NCBI GenBank assembly: GCA_900498245.1
Contig: LS998015.1
Span: 1,550,744-1,614,743 of the forward strand
DNA: 64,000 nucleotides
Source: Candidatus Zixiibacteriota bacterium
GTDB taxonomy: Bacteria > Zixibacteria > MSB-5A5 > GN15 > PGXB01
Direction of reading: 5' to 3'
Shown piece by piece: positions 25,150 through 35,458 of this stretch; positions within the stretch are counted from its first letter, which is position 1, and every line of letters begins with the position of its first letter. A program made the translations under genes and the position numbers. The notes under the pieces were generated by a model. It saw nothing but the letters and a program-made list of their open reading frames with translations. It made no database searches and was not told where the DNA came from.

Positions 25150-25718
25150 AAGCGGTAGCAAAACGCAAAAGCGACCGTTATGAAGTCCGGTTTTCCGGAT
25201 CGGGGGGGCAGGGATTGATCCTTGCCGGAGTCATGCTGGCCGAAGCGGTGGGGACCGGCGACGGTAAAAATGTTGTCCAGACTCAGTCCTATGGACCGGA
25301 GGCCCGCGGCGGCGCCAGCCGTTCCGATGTGGTTATTTCGGACGGGGAGATTTATTATCCCAAGACAATGAAACTCGATTTGCTTCTGGCTCTGACGCAG
25401 GAAGCCTGCGATAAGTACTACGGCGATCTGAAAGACGGCGGGATGCTGGTAATCGATTCCGTGCTGGTGACACAGGTTCCGACAAAATTGTACTATGGGT
25501 TCCCCTTTGTCCGCCTGGCCCGGGAGGAAATCGGGCATGTCATGGTGGCCAATGTCATCGCCCTCGGCGCGATCGCGGAACTGACCGGGATCGTTTCGCT
25601 TGAGGCGGTCGAAAGAGTGGTAAAAAAGCGGGCTCCCCGGGGTACAGAGGAGAAGAATATCAAGGCCCTGGAATTGGGGATCGCCATCGCCAAGAAGGCC
25701 AAAAAACAGAAACAATAA
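25146..25718 (+). CDS. korC: 2-oxoglutarate:ferredoxin oxidoreductase gamma subunit
   Basis: A 190-residue gamma subunit with FSGSGGQGLILAGVMLAEAV (CoA-side loop), the family's QSYGPEARGGASRSDVVIS and a Lys-rich end (KKAKKQKQ). It overlaps korB (ATGA) and stops ten bases before the ndk start. In KOR it completes the CoA site in the alpha/beta/gamma/delta complex. Confidence 0.94.
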   Translation: MKAVAKRKSDRYEVRFSGSGGQGLILAGVMLAEAVGTGDGKNVVQTQSYGPEARGGASRSDVVISDGEIYYPKTMKLDLLLALTQEACDKYYGDLKDGGMLVIDSVLVTQVPTKLYYGFPFVRLAREEIGHVMVANVIALGAIAELTGIVSLEAVERVVKKRAPRGTEEKNIKALELGIAIAKKAKKQKQ

Positions 25719-25728
25719 GGAGTTGTTC

Positions 25729-26127
25729 TTGGAGCAGACGCTGTTAATAATCAAACCGGATGCCACGAAACGCAATCTGATCGGCCATATCATAGGCCGG
25801 CTGGAAAGAGCCGGCTTCGAAATAGCGCAGATGCGGCTGGAACGTCTTACTCCCGAAAAGGCGCGCCGATTTTATGCCGTCCACGAGGGCAAGACGTTTC
25901 TTGATTCCCTCGTGGAATTTATGTCGTCCGGCCCGGTGGTGCCGATCCTGCTTCGTAAACAGAATGCCGTTGCCGACCTGCGGCTTTTGATTGGCGCGAC
26001 CGATCCGGCCAAAGCGGCCTGTGGCACGCTCCGGCAGGAAATCGCTCTGAATATCCAGGAAAACTCCGTGCATGCTTCCGATTCGCCGGAAAATGCCGTC
26101 AAGGAAATCGCCTTTTTCTTTGAATGA
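25729..26127 (+). CDS. ndk: nucleoside diphosphate kinase
   Basis: A 132-residue NDP kinase, which moves the gamma phosphate between nucleotides through a phosphohistidine. Lys9 (IIKPDA) and the active His115 (NSVHASDS) are present. The likely start is TTG 25729, six bases after GGAG; the TTG at 25723 touches that site. Its place inside the TCA operon, just after sucCD-kor, makes sense because succinyl-CoA ligase yields GTP or ATP that this enzyme exchanges. Confidence 0.96.
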   Translation: MEQTLLIIKPDATKRNLIGHIIGRLERAGFEIAQMRLERLTPEKARRFYAVHEGKTFLDSLVEFMSSGPVVPILLRKQNAVADLRLLIGATDPAKAACGTLRQEIALNIQENSVHASDSPENAVKEIAFFFE

Positions 26128-26130
26128 GAA

Positions 26131-27369
26131 ATGGATAAATTCATCAATTATGGTGATGAAAAGTTGCCACTGAATTTTCCCGAGAATGTATCTCTGGATG
26201 AATTCCAGTATTCTGAAAAGCATGATTCATTCGATTTCAAGGCTCTTCATCATGCCATAAATGAAGAGGGAAACGACCTCTTTCCCTTTCGTTCAGCCGA
26301 TCTTTTTGTTGTCAACGACGCTTATCGCCACACACCGACGGATATTATTCTAAAGTGGTTCAATGATAACGGCTACCTGGGGGACAGATCCATTTTTATC
26401 GTCGCCACCGGCTGTCATGCGGCGCCGAACGATATGCAGATGCGCAAGATTTTCGGGGCCCTGTATGATTCATTGAAGAATCGCATTCGCGTGCATGACG
26501 CCTATGATCGGGGCAGTATGGTGAAAATAGGGGTCGATGGCGAGGGCCATCCGGTTTATATAAATAGATTGCTGCATGATGCCGGCAATATTGTCGTCAT
26601 CGGCTCGGTGGAGCCGCATTATTTTGCCGGTTTTACGGGGGGACGAAAATCCATTTTCCCGGGATTGGCCGACTACGATACTACGGTTCGCAATCATGCC
26701 CGGGCGGTCAATTTCGAAGCGGCGCCGATGCGACTCGACGGCAATCCGGTGGCCGATGATTTATCCTCGCTTATGAATCTCGTCGCCGATAAAATGATTT
26801 TCAGTTTTCAGATAGTATCGATTCCATCGGGCGGTATAGTGGGGATTTTCTGCGGTGCAATGGGGAAATCTTTCGAGATGGCGGCGCAATTGGCCCGGGA
26901 GGTTTTTGGGATCACGGCCGAAAGTCATTATGATCTGATACTTGCCGAGGTTCGCCCGCCGCTCGACAGCAATCTCTATCAACTTCAAAAGTCGCTTGAA
27001 AATTGCCAGATGGCGCTTCGCGACGGCGGGAGCATGGTGCTTTTTTCGCCCTGTCACGAAGGAATCGGAAGTGAGAGTTTCTATAATTTGGCCGATATCT
27101 GGAAATCGGGGGAGAACCACGAAGATGCGGTCAATGACAAATTCGGTATTCATAAATTATATCGAGTAAAGAAAATCTCGGAGCGGATCGGGATTTATCT
27201 CCATTCGAATCTTCCGGAAGGCGTCTCTGATAAAGTCTTTTTCAGGACGGTAAAGGACTCGCAGGTCCTCATAAACGAAATATCGAAAAAAGGGAAGACA
27301 ATTAAGGCCGCACTGGTCAGGGATGCCGGGCAGACGGTACTGACGGTGCGCTCGAAAAGTCAGAATTAA
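26131..27369 (+). CDS. LarA-family nickel-pincer (NPN) racemase-like protein
   Basis: A 412-residue member of the LarA/DUF2088 family. Residues that bind substrate and the nickel-pincer cofactor in lactate racemase all have counterparts: Asp63-x-x-Arg66, His96 (GCHAAP), His163 (EPHYFAGF), Lys173 (GGRKS) and His189 (VRNHA). It therefore probably isomerises a 2-hydroxy acid. Which acid is unknown; the setting between ndk and malate dehydrogenase suggests malate or another dicarboxylic hydroxy acid (inference). The cofactor genes larB, larC and larE are not in the window. It starts three bases after ndk. Confidence 0.82.
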   Translation: MDKFINYGDEKLPLNFPENVSLDEFQYSEKHDSFDFKALHHAINEEGNDLFPFRSADLFVVNDAYRHTPTDIILKWFNDNGYLGDRSIFIVATGCHAAPNDMQMRKIFGALYDSLKNRIRVHDAYDRGSMVKIGVDGEGHPVYINRLLHDAGNIVVIGSVEPHYFAGFTGGRKSIFPGLADYDTTVRNHARAVNFEAAPMRLDGNPVADDLSSLMNLVADKMIFSFQIVSIPSGGIVGIFCGAMGKSFEMAAQLAREVFGITAESHYDLILAEVRPPLDSNLYQLQKSLENCQMALRDGGSMVLFSPCHEGIGSESFYNLADIWKSGENHEDAVNDKFGIHKLYRVKKISERIGIYLHSNLPEGVSDKVFFRTVKDSQVLINEISKKGKTIKAALVRDAGQTVLTVRSKSQN

Positions 27370-27390
27370 TAAACAAAACGTGGAGGAAGA

Positions 27391-28317
27391 ATGAACAGGA
27401 AAATCGCCGTAATCGGAGCCGGAAATGTCGGCGCCAGTGTGGCGCAGTATCTGGCCGAGGCCAATCTGGCCGATGTCGTCATGGTTGACATTCTCGAAGG
27501 GATTCCGCAGGGGAAAGCGCTGGATCTGACCCAGGCCGGCCCGGTCCGGAAGTACAATTGCCATGTTACCGGCAGTAACGATTATAAAGATATCAAGGGC
27601 GCCGATCTCGTGGTCATCACGGCCGGTCTGGCCCGCAAACCGGGCATGACCCGCGAGGATCTGCTGAAAATGAACGCCGATATCGTGGGCGGAGCCGCGG
27701 ACAATATCAAAAAGCACGCTCCCAAATCATTTGTCATCGTGGTGACCAACCCGCTGGATATCATGACCTATCATGCCTTCAAGAGAACCGGTTTCCCGGC
27801 CAATCGCGTCTGCGGTCAGGCGGGAATTCTCGATTCCACGCGGTTCCGCGCTTTTGTCGCGATGGAACTGAATGTCGCCATGTCCGATATTCAGGCGATG
27901 GTGCTTGGCGGTCACGGCGATACGATGGTCCCGCTGCCGCGCTACACTACGGTCGGCGGTATCCCGATCGGGGAACTGATTCCGGCGGAGAGAATTCAGG
28001 CGATATCGGATCGGACCCGTGACGGCGGGGCGGAAATCGTGAAACTGCTCAAGTCCGGTTCCGCCTATTATGCACCGGCGGCCGCGACCGTAGAAATGGC
28101 CCGCGCCATTCTGCTTGATGAAAAGAGAGTCGTTCCGGCATCGGCCTATCTAAACGGCGAATACGGCTTGACCGACCTGTATATCGGCGTGCCGGTCATT
28201 CTCGGCGCCGGCGGAGTGGAAAAGGTACTGGAACTGAAACTGCAGAAAAAGGAACTCGATGCCCTTACCAAATCCGGGGCGACATACAAGGGATTCCTTA
28301 AGGAAATCGGTTATTAA
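27391..28317 (+). CDS. mdh: malate dehydrogenase (lactate dehydrogenase-like type)
   Basis: A 308-residue NAD-dependent malate dehydrogenase. The Rossmann motif is [11 protein letters not shown], Asp33 favours NAD, and [12 protein letters not shown] carries arginines (82 and 88) that select the C4 dicarboxylate. The catalytic His lies in [10 protein letters not shown] and Asp/Asn in TNPLDIM. It interconverts malate and oxaloacetate. GGAGG is seven bases before the ATG. icd follows after 14 bases. Confidence 0.96.
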   Translation: MNRKIAVIGAGNVGASVAQYLAEANLADVVMVDILEGIPQGKALDLTQAGPVRKYNCHVTGSNDYKDIKGADLVVITAGLARKPGMTREDLLKMNADIVGGAADNIKKHAPKSFVIVVTNPLDIMTYHAFKRTGFPANRVCGQAGILDSTRFRAFVAMELNVAMSDIQAMVLGGHGDTMVPLPRYTTVGGIPIGELIPAERIQAISDRTRDGGAEIVKLLKSGSAYYAPAAATVEMARAILLDEKRVVPASAYLNGEYGLTDLYIGVPVILGAGGVEKVLELKLQKKELDALTKSGATYKGFLKEIGY

Positions 28318-28331
28318 CGGAGGTTGAATTA

Positions 28332-29582
28332 ATGTCCCCCAAATTCAAACATATTGTTATCCCCAAAGACGGGGAGAAGATTACGATCAAAAACAAGAAA
28401 CTGGCCGTGCCCGACCAGCCGATCATACCGGTTATGGAAGGCGACGGCATCGGCCGGGATATCATGAGGGCCACCCGCCGGGTGGTCGATGCGGCGGTCA
28501 ACAAGGCATATGGCGGCAAGCGGCGCATTGCCTGGATGGATATTTACGCCGGGGAAAAAGCCCAGGAGATATACGGCGAAATAATGCCCAAAGAGACTTT
28601 TGACGCCATCAAGCAGTACATTGTCGCCCTCAAGGGTCCTCTGACCACACCGATCGGCGGCGGCTTCCGCTCCCTCAACGTGACCCTGCGACAGGTCCTT
28701 AATCTCTACGCCTGTGTCCGCCCGGTGCGGTATTTCGAGGGTGTTCCCGCCCCGGTGAAGCATCCCGAGAAGATGAACGTGGTCATTTACCGGGAAAACA
28801 CCGAGGATGTTTATGCCGGTATCGAGTGGGCCAAAGGGACCAAAGAAGTCAAGCAGGTGATTGATTTTCTGAACAAGAAATTCAAACTCTCGATTCGGAC
28901 CGATTCCGGTATCGGGATCAAGCCGATATCTGTTACCGGCACCAAGCGGCTGGTGCGCAAGGCGATCCAGTACGCGATCGATAAGAAACGTAAATCGGTG
29001 ACCCTGGTGCACAAAGGGAACATCATGAAGTACACCGAAGGGGCTTTCCGTGACTGGGGCTACAAACTGGCCACCACCGAATTCCGGGACAAAGTCGTGA
29101 CCGAGGATGAGGTGAACAAGCAGTTTGGCGGACAGGTCCCGGCCGGCAAGATTCTGGTTAATGACCGTATCGCCGATTCGATGTTCCAGCAGATATTAAC
29201 CCGCACCGGCGAATATGAGGTTCTGGCGACCCCCAATCTTAACGGCGATTACCTCTCCGACGCCTGCGCGGCGCAGGTCGGCGGACTCGGCATGGCGCCG
29301 GGCGCCAATATCGGCGATTTTGTCGGCCTGTTCGAGGCGACTCACGGGACCGCTCCGAAGTATGCCGATAAGGATGTCATCAATCCCGGTTCATTGATAC
29401 TCTCTGCCGTGATGATGCTTGATTATCTCGGCTGGGGCGAGGCCGGCGAGATGATCGAACGGGCGATGGAAGCCACTATTAAGAATAAGACGGTGACCTA
29501 CGATCTGGAACGTCAGATGGAAGGGGCCACGAAGGTTTCCACGTCGCAGTTCGCCACCAATATTATCAATAATATGCGTTGA
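28332..29582 (+). CDS. icd: NADP-dependent isocitrate dehydrogenase
   Basis: A 416-residue enzyme of the E. coli Icd type, giving 2-oxoglutarate + CO2 + NADPH (reversible in reductive cycles). The substrate loop [13 protein letters not shown] contains the Ser that is phosphorylated in E. coli. NADP choice is shown by [17 protein letters not shown] and by Tyr/Arg in VTYDLERQM. The length is normal. It ends the TCA operon and is followed by a strong terminator. No citrate synthase or aconitase lies in the window. Confidence 0.97.
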   Translation: MSPKFKHIVIPKDGEKITIKNKKLAVPDQPIIPVMEGDGIGRDIMRATRRVVDAAVNKAYGGKRRIAWMDIYAGEKAQEIYGEIMPKETFDAIKQYIVALKGPLTTPIGGGFRSLNVTLRQVLNLYACVRPVRYFEGVPAPVKHPEKMNVVIYRENTEDVYAGIEWAKGTKEVKQVIDFLNKKFKLSIRTDSGIGIKPISVTGTKRLVRKAIQYAIDKKRKSVTLVHKGNIMKYTEGAFRDWGYKLATTEFRDKVVTEDEVNKQFGGQVPAGKILVNDRIADSMFQQILTRTGEYEVLATPNLNGDYLSDACAAQVGGLGMAPGANIGDFVGLFEATHGTAPKYADKDVINPGSLILSAVMMLDYLGWGEAGEMIERAMEATIKNKTVTYDLERQMEGATKVSTSQFATNIINNMR

Positions 29583-29626
29583 CCCGAAATGGCGCATTTA
29601 ATTGAGATATTAATTATCTGAAATAG

Positions 29627-29656
29627 CCCGGCGGGTTTCCCACCCGCCGGGTTTTT
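29627..29656 (+). terminator. Rho-independent terminator of the TCA operon
   Basis: A perfect 10-bp stem (CCCGGCGGGT / ACCCGCCGGG) with a 5-base loop, followed by five T. Confidence 0.92.
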
Positions 29657-29737
29657 AATTGAAATATTCCAAAATTTATTGCAGAGCGCCCCGGCATTTC
29701 ATATCCTGACTTAAATATTTTTGATGAGGTTATTGAA

Positions 29738-31306
29738 ATGTCCAAGACATATACGATTTGCTTTGCCATATTTATGACTTTGTCCGGGGTCGTTTTTAAA
29801 ACCAATGCTCAGTCGATAAATTATCCCGATGATATTGCCGCCGTCCTTGATTCGGCGGGAGAAAATCGGGTGGCGCTGGAGGAAGTTCTGTTTCATTATC
29901 GGGACGATTCTCTTAAGTTTCAGGCCGCCTGCTTTCTTATCAGAAACATGCCGGGGCACAGTTATGTGACCTACAAACTGGTCGATACTGCCGGCAATGA
30001 GGTTCTGTTCAACGCTCTTGAATACCCGACTTATGACAGTCTGAACAGGGCCTTCGACGCCATTCAGGCAAAGACGGGCGACCTTGATTTCAGAAAGAAG
30101 GATCTATTCGACGATACAAAAACAATCAGGGCCGATTTTCTGATAAATCATATCGATTATGCCTTCCGGGCCCGGACAGAGAAGCCGTGGGCGAAGTGGC
30201 TCACCTTCGACCAGTTCTGCCAATATGTTCTTCCGTACCGCGGAAGTAACGAACCTCTGGAAGATTGGCGCCCCTATTTTTGGGAAAAATATATTAACCT
30301 CCCCAAGGAGATGAAAGATTCGACCGATCCGGTCGAAGCGGCCAGTCTTATCAATAACGATATCAGAAAATGGTTCACCTTCAGCGAAATCTATTATTAT
30401 CATCCCACTGATCAGGGGTTGGAAGAAATGCGTCAATCCGGCAAGGGCCGCTGTGAAGATATGACCAACCTGGCCATTTTTGCCATGCGGGCCAATGGGC
30501 TGGCGGTCACGAGCGATTATACGCCGTTCTGGGGCAATGCCGGAAACAATCACGCCTGGAACGCTATTCTTCTGCCCGACGGCCGAGTGGTGCCGTTTAT
30601 GGGCGATGAAGCCAATCCCGGCGAATACAAACTCGCCAATAAGATTGCCAAGGCGTATCGCAAGACCTATGAAGATCATCCCGAGAACCTTGTTTTTCAG
30701 GAACGAAAGCAGAAGAAGATCCCCGGCTGGCTGGCGGGGAAGAGTTATATCGATGTCACGCCGGCCTACGCCAGAGTCTCCAACCTGAATATAAATTTGG
30801 ACGCACCGCTTCCCGATTCGATCGATATCGCCTATCTATGCGTTTTCAATTCCGGGGAATGGCAGGCGATCCAGTGGGGGAGAGCCGCCGACAGCACGGC
30901 ACTGTTCAAAGAAATGGGACGCGATATTTTGTACCTTCCGGCGTTGTACATCAACGAAAAGATTGTCCCCGGCGGCACCCCGTTCATTCTTGATACCGTC
31001 GGAACGATGCACGCCCTTGCGCCCGATACATCGACCCGGGTTGCTCTCACTCTGATTTCGATCACCAATCCCAAACTGGAATGGTCCACCGAAGGGATCG
31101 AAAAGACGAAAGTGAAACCGGGGCAGGAATACGAGTTGTTCTACTGGAACGGGGAATGGCTATCGCTCGGAAAAGTGACATCCGACGATAGGGGAGTATC
31201 GTTCGCTAATGTCCCGTCCGGCGCCCTGTACTGGCTCCGCAAGACCGATTCCAGCAAAGAGGAGCGGGTATTCACCATGGAGAATGGCGAGCAGAAATGG
31301 TGGTGA
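29738..31306 (+). CDS. secreted transglutaminase-like cysteine protein
   Basis: A 522-residue protein with a signal peptide (about 1-24, ending TNAQS). The central transglutaminase-like core has Cys239 (GKGRCEDM), His272 (GNNHAWN) and an Asp after it, Asp281 or Asp290, the papain-like triad order. The C-terminal 130 residues are beta-rich. In FCB bacteria such proteins are taken as secreted amidases or peptidases; no activity has been shown for this type, to my knowledge. GAGG precedes the ATG. It ends 62 bases before the next secreted protein gene. Confidence 0.8.
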   Translation: MSKTYTICFAIFMTLSGVVFKTNAQSINYPDDIAAVLDSAGENRVALEEVLFHYRDDSLKFQAACFLIRNMPGHSYVTYKLVDTAGNEVLFNALEYPTYDSLNRAFDAIQAKTGDLDFRKKDLFDDTKTIRADFLINHIDYAFRARTEKPWAKWLTFDQFCQYVLPYRGSNEPLEDWRPYFWEKYINLPKEMKDSTDPVEAASLINNDIRKWFTFSEIYYYHPTDQGLEEMRQSGKGRCEDMTNLAIFAMRANGLAVTSDYTPFWGNAGNNHAWNAILLPDGRVVPFMGDEANPGEYKLANKIAKAYRKTYEDHPENLVFQERKQKKIPGWLAGKSYIDVTPAYARVSNLNINLDAPLPDSIDIAYLCVFNSGEWQAIQWGRAADSTALFKEMGRDILYLPALYINEKIVPGGTPFILDTVGTMHALAPDTSTRVALTLISITNPKLEWSTEGIEKTKVKPGQEYELFYWNGEWLSLGKVTSDDRGVSFANVPSGALYWLRKTDSSKEERVFTMENGEQKWW

Positions 31307-31368
31307 GGAGAAGAATGAATTAATATTGAATTATATTTCCTTTCGAAAAAACAAATATTGGGGAATTT

Positions 31369-32154
31369 ATGAAAATCCGGACATTGTTATTATTCATATT
31401 GGTTTCAATTACGATTCTTACTTTCGGCGAAGAGCAGAGTCCCGTCAAGTTTCGGAATTCTGCAAATTATCTCCCGGTCGATACAATAGCAAATTTTCAT
31501 ATCATTACCCGCCTTGAAAGCAGTCCTGCCTACAACCGCAACGCAACCGGGAATTTGTCATTAACAGGCGAAATTGATATTAGTTATCGCCCATCGCCGG
31601 AAGAAGCATCCCCCAATTCTATGCCGGAAATCTCGGTCGATTCTTTTCGTATTGTTTATGATGGCGACAGTGTCTTCAATTACCCGCGGCTGTCGCGGAA
31701 ATCGGAGTTAGGAAATTCGGAAGGCGGAATGAGAAGAGATAGCATAGTTATCTCGCTATCTCCGCTCAATTGTCCGGCGGCAGTTGAAAAACTGCTTTTC
31801 CGATACACCGCCGTTATTTGGGATGATACAAATCGAATTGTCGGAAATTATGAGCACTTACTTTATCGTAAGTCGCGAGATAATTCCTGGATATGGATCA
31901 CGGAGCCGCCCCGGTCAAATCCTTTTTCTCAGAATACGACCATTGCCTATACTGTCCCGGAGTCATCCCGGGTGATGATAGTCATTTATAATGTCAAGGG
32001 ACAGATTGTCGACACTCTGGTCAACGACATGCAGGCCGAGGGGCAATATGAGATGGAATGGGTGCCGGATACTTCGCTTCCCGGAGGCGTTTATTTCTAT
32101 AAAATAACCGCGGGAACAATGGCTGTGACAAAGAAAATCGTATTGGTGAAATAA
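31369..32154 (+). CDS. secreted protein with C-terminal sorting-type domain, unknown function
   Basis: A 261-residue protein with a signal peptide (about 1-20) and a middle part that looks beta-rich but matches nothing I know. The last 85 residues are a FlgD-like/type A sorting module: SNPFSQNTTIAYTVPESS, VMIVIYNVKGQIVDTLVN and PGGVYFYKITAG. In related bacteria this module sends proteins out or anchors them. It follows the transglutaminase-like gene and is followed by a terminator. Confidence 0.7.
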   Translation: MKIRTLLLFILVSITILTFGEEQSPVKFRNSANYLPVDTIANFHIITRLESSPAYNRNATGNLSLTGEIDISYRPSPEEASPNSMPEISVDSFRIVYDGDSVFNYPRLSRKSELGNSEGGMRRDSIVISLSPLNCPAAVEKLLFRYTAVIWDDTNRIVGNYEHLLYRKSRDNSWIWITEPPRSNPFSQNTTIAYTVPESSRVMIVIYNVKGQIVDTLVNDMQAEGQYEMEWVPDTSLPGGVYFYKITAGTMAVTKKIVLVK

Positions 32155-32209
32155 GCGGTATCCGCGTCACGGCTCAACCATATCCCGCAAGAACTTAGAA
32201 GTTGGGGGA

Positions 32210-32244
32210 GGGAATATCCCGCCGCGGGACATCCCGGTTTTTTT
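32210..32244 (+). terminator. Rho-independent terminator
   Basis: An outer GGGA/TCCC pair encloses an inner stem TCCCG/CGGGA with loop CCG, then GG and seven T (32238-32244). Confidence 0.75.
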
Positions 32245-32327
32245 AGTTGCAAATTCCAAGACAAGCAACTAAATTTAATTGGATTTTCATTCAATCATAG
32301 GCATCAAGAACTAACGGAGGGCGCATT

Positions 32328-35267
32328 ATGCCTGCCGATAACGGCGAAGACAGGACGCGGTCGTATTCCGTCCTGAGTAAAGACACCCTCGTTGGACATT
32401 ACAGGATAATAGAAAAGATCGGCTCCGGCGGAATGGGAGAGGTGTATCTGGCCGAGGATACGGCCCTCAACCGCAGGGTAGCCCTCAAGTTCCTGCCGCC
32501 CCACCTCTGCCAGGATGCCGAATGCCGGGCCCGGTTTAAGAGGGAGGCGCAGGCGGCCGCCAGGCTGGATCATCCCAATATTGCCGCGGTGTTTGAAGTG
32601 GCGGAATTTCAGGATCGTCCCTTTTTCTCCATGCAACTTGTCGAAGGGCAAACCCTGAGGGACGCCATGAAAGGCGAGATTATGCCGCTGGAGCGAATAC
32701 GCGAGATCGGGATGCAGATTTGCGACGGGCTTCAGGCCGCGCACGATAGCGGCATCACTCACCGGGACATTAAGCCGTCGAATATCCTGATCGATTCCCA
32801 CGGACGGGCGCGCATTGTCGATTTCGGGCTGGCATCGATAATCGGAACCGAGCAACTGACCCGGACCGGTTCGACTCTGGGCACCATCGGCTATATGTCA
32901 CCGGAGCAGGTGAAGGGTGAAAAAATAGATCATCGCACCGACCTGTTTTCGTTCGGGGTGGTCCTATATGAAATGATTACCGGTCACGCACCGTTCAAAG
33001 CCGAATCGGACGCCGCCACATTTCGCGCGATTACCGGCTCCCATCCGGAACTTCTGGCGCATTTCCGCCGCGATGTCCCTTCCGAATGGCAGGCAATTAT
33101 TGACAAGGCCCTGGAAAAGAATGTGACGCTCCGCTATCAACACGCCGATGATCTCCTTTTGGATTTGAAAAGACTGGCGCCGGGGCCCGTCCCTCTATCC
33201 GGCGAAAAAAAGAGCCGAATAAGGTCCGCTTATCCCTGGATGATAATAGCCGGACTGATCCTGCTGGCGCTCATTTTAAGGCCGTGGAAACTGGAATTTT
33301 CGCGGACCCAGGAAACACAAGCGGCGGCCAACTGGCTGGCGGTGATGTATTTCGACAATATTACCGATCCCTCGGATTCGAAACGGCTGGGTGAAATTGC
33401 CACCAATCTTCTGATCACCGGGCTGTCGCAATCAGAATATGTCAAGGTTCTGTCCAGCCAGCGCCTGTATGATCTCCTGAAGCAGGTGGGCAAAGAAGGT
33501 CTTCGGACCATCGATCGTGCGACGGCTTCACAGGTGGCCGAGAAGGCGCAGGCCAAATGGATGTTGACCGGGTCCATTCTGCAGAGCGATCCGGCCATCA
33601 TCCTGACATCCCAGTTAGTTGATGTTTCCACCGGTGCGGTGATTGCCAGTCAGCGGGTAACAGGCAATTCGGGGGAGAATATGTTTGCCGTAATAGATCG
33701 CCTGACGGAAGAGTTGAAGAAAAGCGACGCTTTTCCGGCGGCGATTCGGACCGAGTCTCCCGTGAAAGTCTCCGATGTCACCACCCGATCGCCGGAAGCA
33801 TATAGATATTACCTGGAGGGGTTGGATTACTGGAACAAACTTTATGGTGATGATTGCCGGCGTTCCATGCGAAAGGCGATTCAATTCGATTCAACTTTCG
33901 CCGACGCCTACGCCATGCTGGCCCTATCCTTGGGAGCGGGTTCTGAAGAGGCGGAAGCGGCCATCGCCAAGGCCGCCAAATATATCGATCGGGCCGATGA
34001 GCGGAATCGTCGGCGCATTATCGCCATACAGTTGTATATAAAAAAGGACTATAAAAATGCCATAGCCGCTACCCGGGAAGTTCTCCGAATCGATCCCGAC
34101 GATAAACAAACCTGGGTTGGCTTGGGCGAAATTTATACCATGGACGGGTGGCAGAAAAATATTGACTCTATCATAATGTGCGCCAATCGCGCCCTGGCCC
34201 TGGACCCCAATTTTCGAATGGCTTACAATCTTCTGGCCTATTCGATGGAAAGATCCGGACGGCAAAAAGAGGCCATTGATGCCATCAACAGATACATCAA
34301 GTTAGCCCCCGGCGAGGCCAACCCCTACGATACCCGCGGGGATCTGTATGCAGAGACGGGAAATATTGATTCCGCGCTGGAATCTTACCGAAAGGCACTC
34401 GCAATTAAACCGGATTTTCTGGAATCATTGAAAAAGACCGGATTTATGTATATGTTCAAGGAGCGGTACCAGCAGGCCGAAAGTTGCTACCATGCCTATA
34501 TCTCCAATCTTCCGCGTAAGCAAAGAGGCTATTGGCGCGCTTCGCTGACATATATACCGAGTTTCCGGGGACGGTTCCGCGAAGGGCTCCGCATCGCCGA
34601 TGAGTGCATTTCAGCCAATAAGATCGATGGCATGGAAAATACCAATTGGGTCCTGTACACTCTCAAATCGGATATGTATAATTATCTCGGGCGGCCCGAT
34701 TCGGCTCTGGCCATGATTAAGATGGCGATGGCCATAGAGGACAAAGAAAGGCAGCACGAAAGTGGTTTGGAAAGTTGGCAGGCGGTCATGTATCTGAAGA
34801 CCGGCGATACGGCATCGGCGAATCTTCTTGTCGCCCGGTTGGAACGAGTGGCTCAATCGGAAAATGATTTTGATATTGAGGAATATTGGAGCGCCAGGGG
34901 AATGATAGCCCTGGAACTGGGAGACTATACTGCGGCAATTGAATATTTGGGGAAACATGACAGCCTTTCTGAGGGCATGATCGGAAACGATTTGCTGGCA
35001 AAGGCATGTTTATACGCGGGAAACTATAAGCGCGCCGCAGAGATGCTTGAGATAATGCAGACGAAATACAGCGAGAATAATGCCATAAGCGGAGCTCATT
35101 TTGTCGAAGGATATTATTGGCTCGGTCGCGCCTATGACGAGATGGGAAAAAAGGACAAGGCGCGAGCCAATTTGGAGAAATTCCTATCGATCTGGAAGGA
35201 TGCCGACCCGGGACTGAAAGAAGTCGAAGACGCCGGGGCACGATTGTCAAAATTGAGAGTTGGATAA
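32328..35267 (+). CDS. membrane Ser/Thr protein kinase with TolB/FlgO-like domain and TPR repeats
   Basis: A 979-residue protein. Kinase domain (about 24-284): GSGGMGEVYLA, Lys54 (VALK), HRDIKPSN with Asp147, Asp165 of DFG and the SPE of the activation segment, so it should be active. One membrane helix (about 302-318) follows. A domain of about 140 residues then resembles the FlgO/TolB-N type (WLAVMYFDNI, NLLITGLSQSEYVKVL). The rest (about 500-975) is TPR-like, with repeats such as NPYDTRGDLYAETGNIDSAL. This layout is common in PknB-like kinases of FCB and Acidobacteria and probably senses or scaffolds outside the cell. GGAGGG precedes the ATG. It has its own transcription unit. Confidence 0.92.
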   Translation: MPADNGEDRTRSYSVLSKDTLVGHYRIIEKIGSGGMGEVYLAEDTALNRRVALKFLPPHLCQDAECRARFKREAQAAARLDHPNIAAVFEVAEFQDRPFFSMQLVEGQTLRDAMKGEIMPLERIREIGMQICDGLQAAHDSGITHRDIKPSNILIDSHGRARIVDFGLASIIGTEQLTRTGSTLGTIGYMSPEQVKGEKIDHRTDLFSFGVVLYEMITGHAPFKAESDAATFRAITGSHPELLAHFRRDVPSEWQAIIDKALEKNVTLRYQHADDLLLDLKRLAPGPVPLSGEKKSRIRSAYPWMIIAGLILLALILRPWKLEFSRTQETQAAANWLAVMYFDNITDPSDSKRLGEIATNLLITGLSQSEYVKVLSSQRLYDLLKQVGKEGLRTIDRATASQVAEKAQAKWMLTGSILQSDPAIILTSQLVDVSTGAVIASQRVTGNSGENMFAVIDRLTEELKKSDAFPAAIRTESPVKVSDVTTRSPEAYRYYLEGLDYWNKLYGDDCRRSMRKAIQFDSTFADAYAMLALSLGAGSEEAEAAIAKAAKYIDRADERNRRRIIAIQLYIKKDYKNAIAATREVLRIDPDDKQTWVGLGEIYTMDGWQKNIDSIIMCANRALALDPNFRMAYNLLAYSMERSGRQKEAIDAINRYIKLAPGEANPYDTRGDLYAETGNIDSALESYRKALAIKPDFLESLKKTGFMYMFKERYQQAESCYHAYISNLPRKQRGYWRASLTYIPSFRGRFREGLRIADECISANKIDGMENTNWVLYTLKSDMYNYLGRPDSALAMIKMAMAIEDKERQHESGLESWQAVMYLKTGDTASANLLVARLERVAQSENDFDIEEYWSARGMIALELGDYTAAIEYLGKHDSLSEGMIGNDLLAKACLYAGNYKRAAEMLEIMQTKYSENNAISGAHFVEGYYWLGRAYDEMGKKDKARANLEKFLSIWKDADPGLKEVEDAGARLSKLRVG

Positions 35268-35364
35268 TTTTCATTCCGGGATGTGGCGGCCGTTAGACAT
35301 TATTCCGGAATTATTAATAAAAACCACATAAAAAGCCGTTATTGGGACAAAAGCAAAATGCATA

Positions 35365-35399
35365 ACCCCCGCGTCGGTTTTGCGCCGAACAGCGGGGGT
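35365..35399. terminator. hairpin between convergent genes, possible bidirectional terminator
   Basis: Stem ACCCCCGC (35365-35372)/GCGGGGGT (35392-35399) lies midway between the kinase gene and the convergent lipoprotein-like gene. No strong T-run follows in either direction, so the terminator role is tentative. Confidence 0.45.
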
Positions 35400-35458
35400 G
35401 GTAACATCTATGTTATTGTGACGGCTTCTGACGGCGGAAATTCCGCCCCTGTCGAAAA

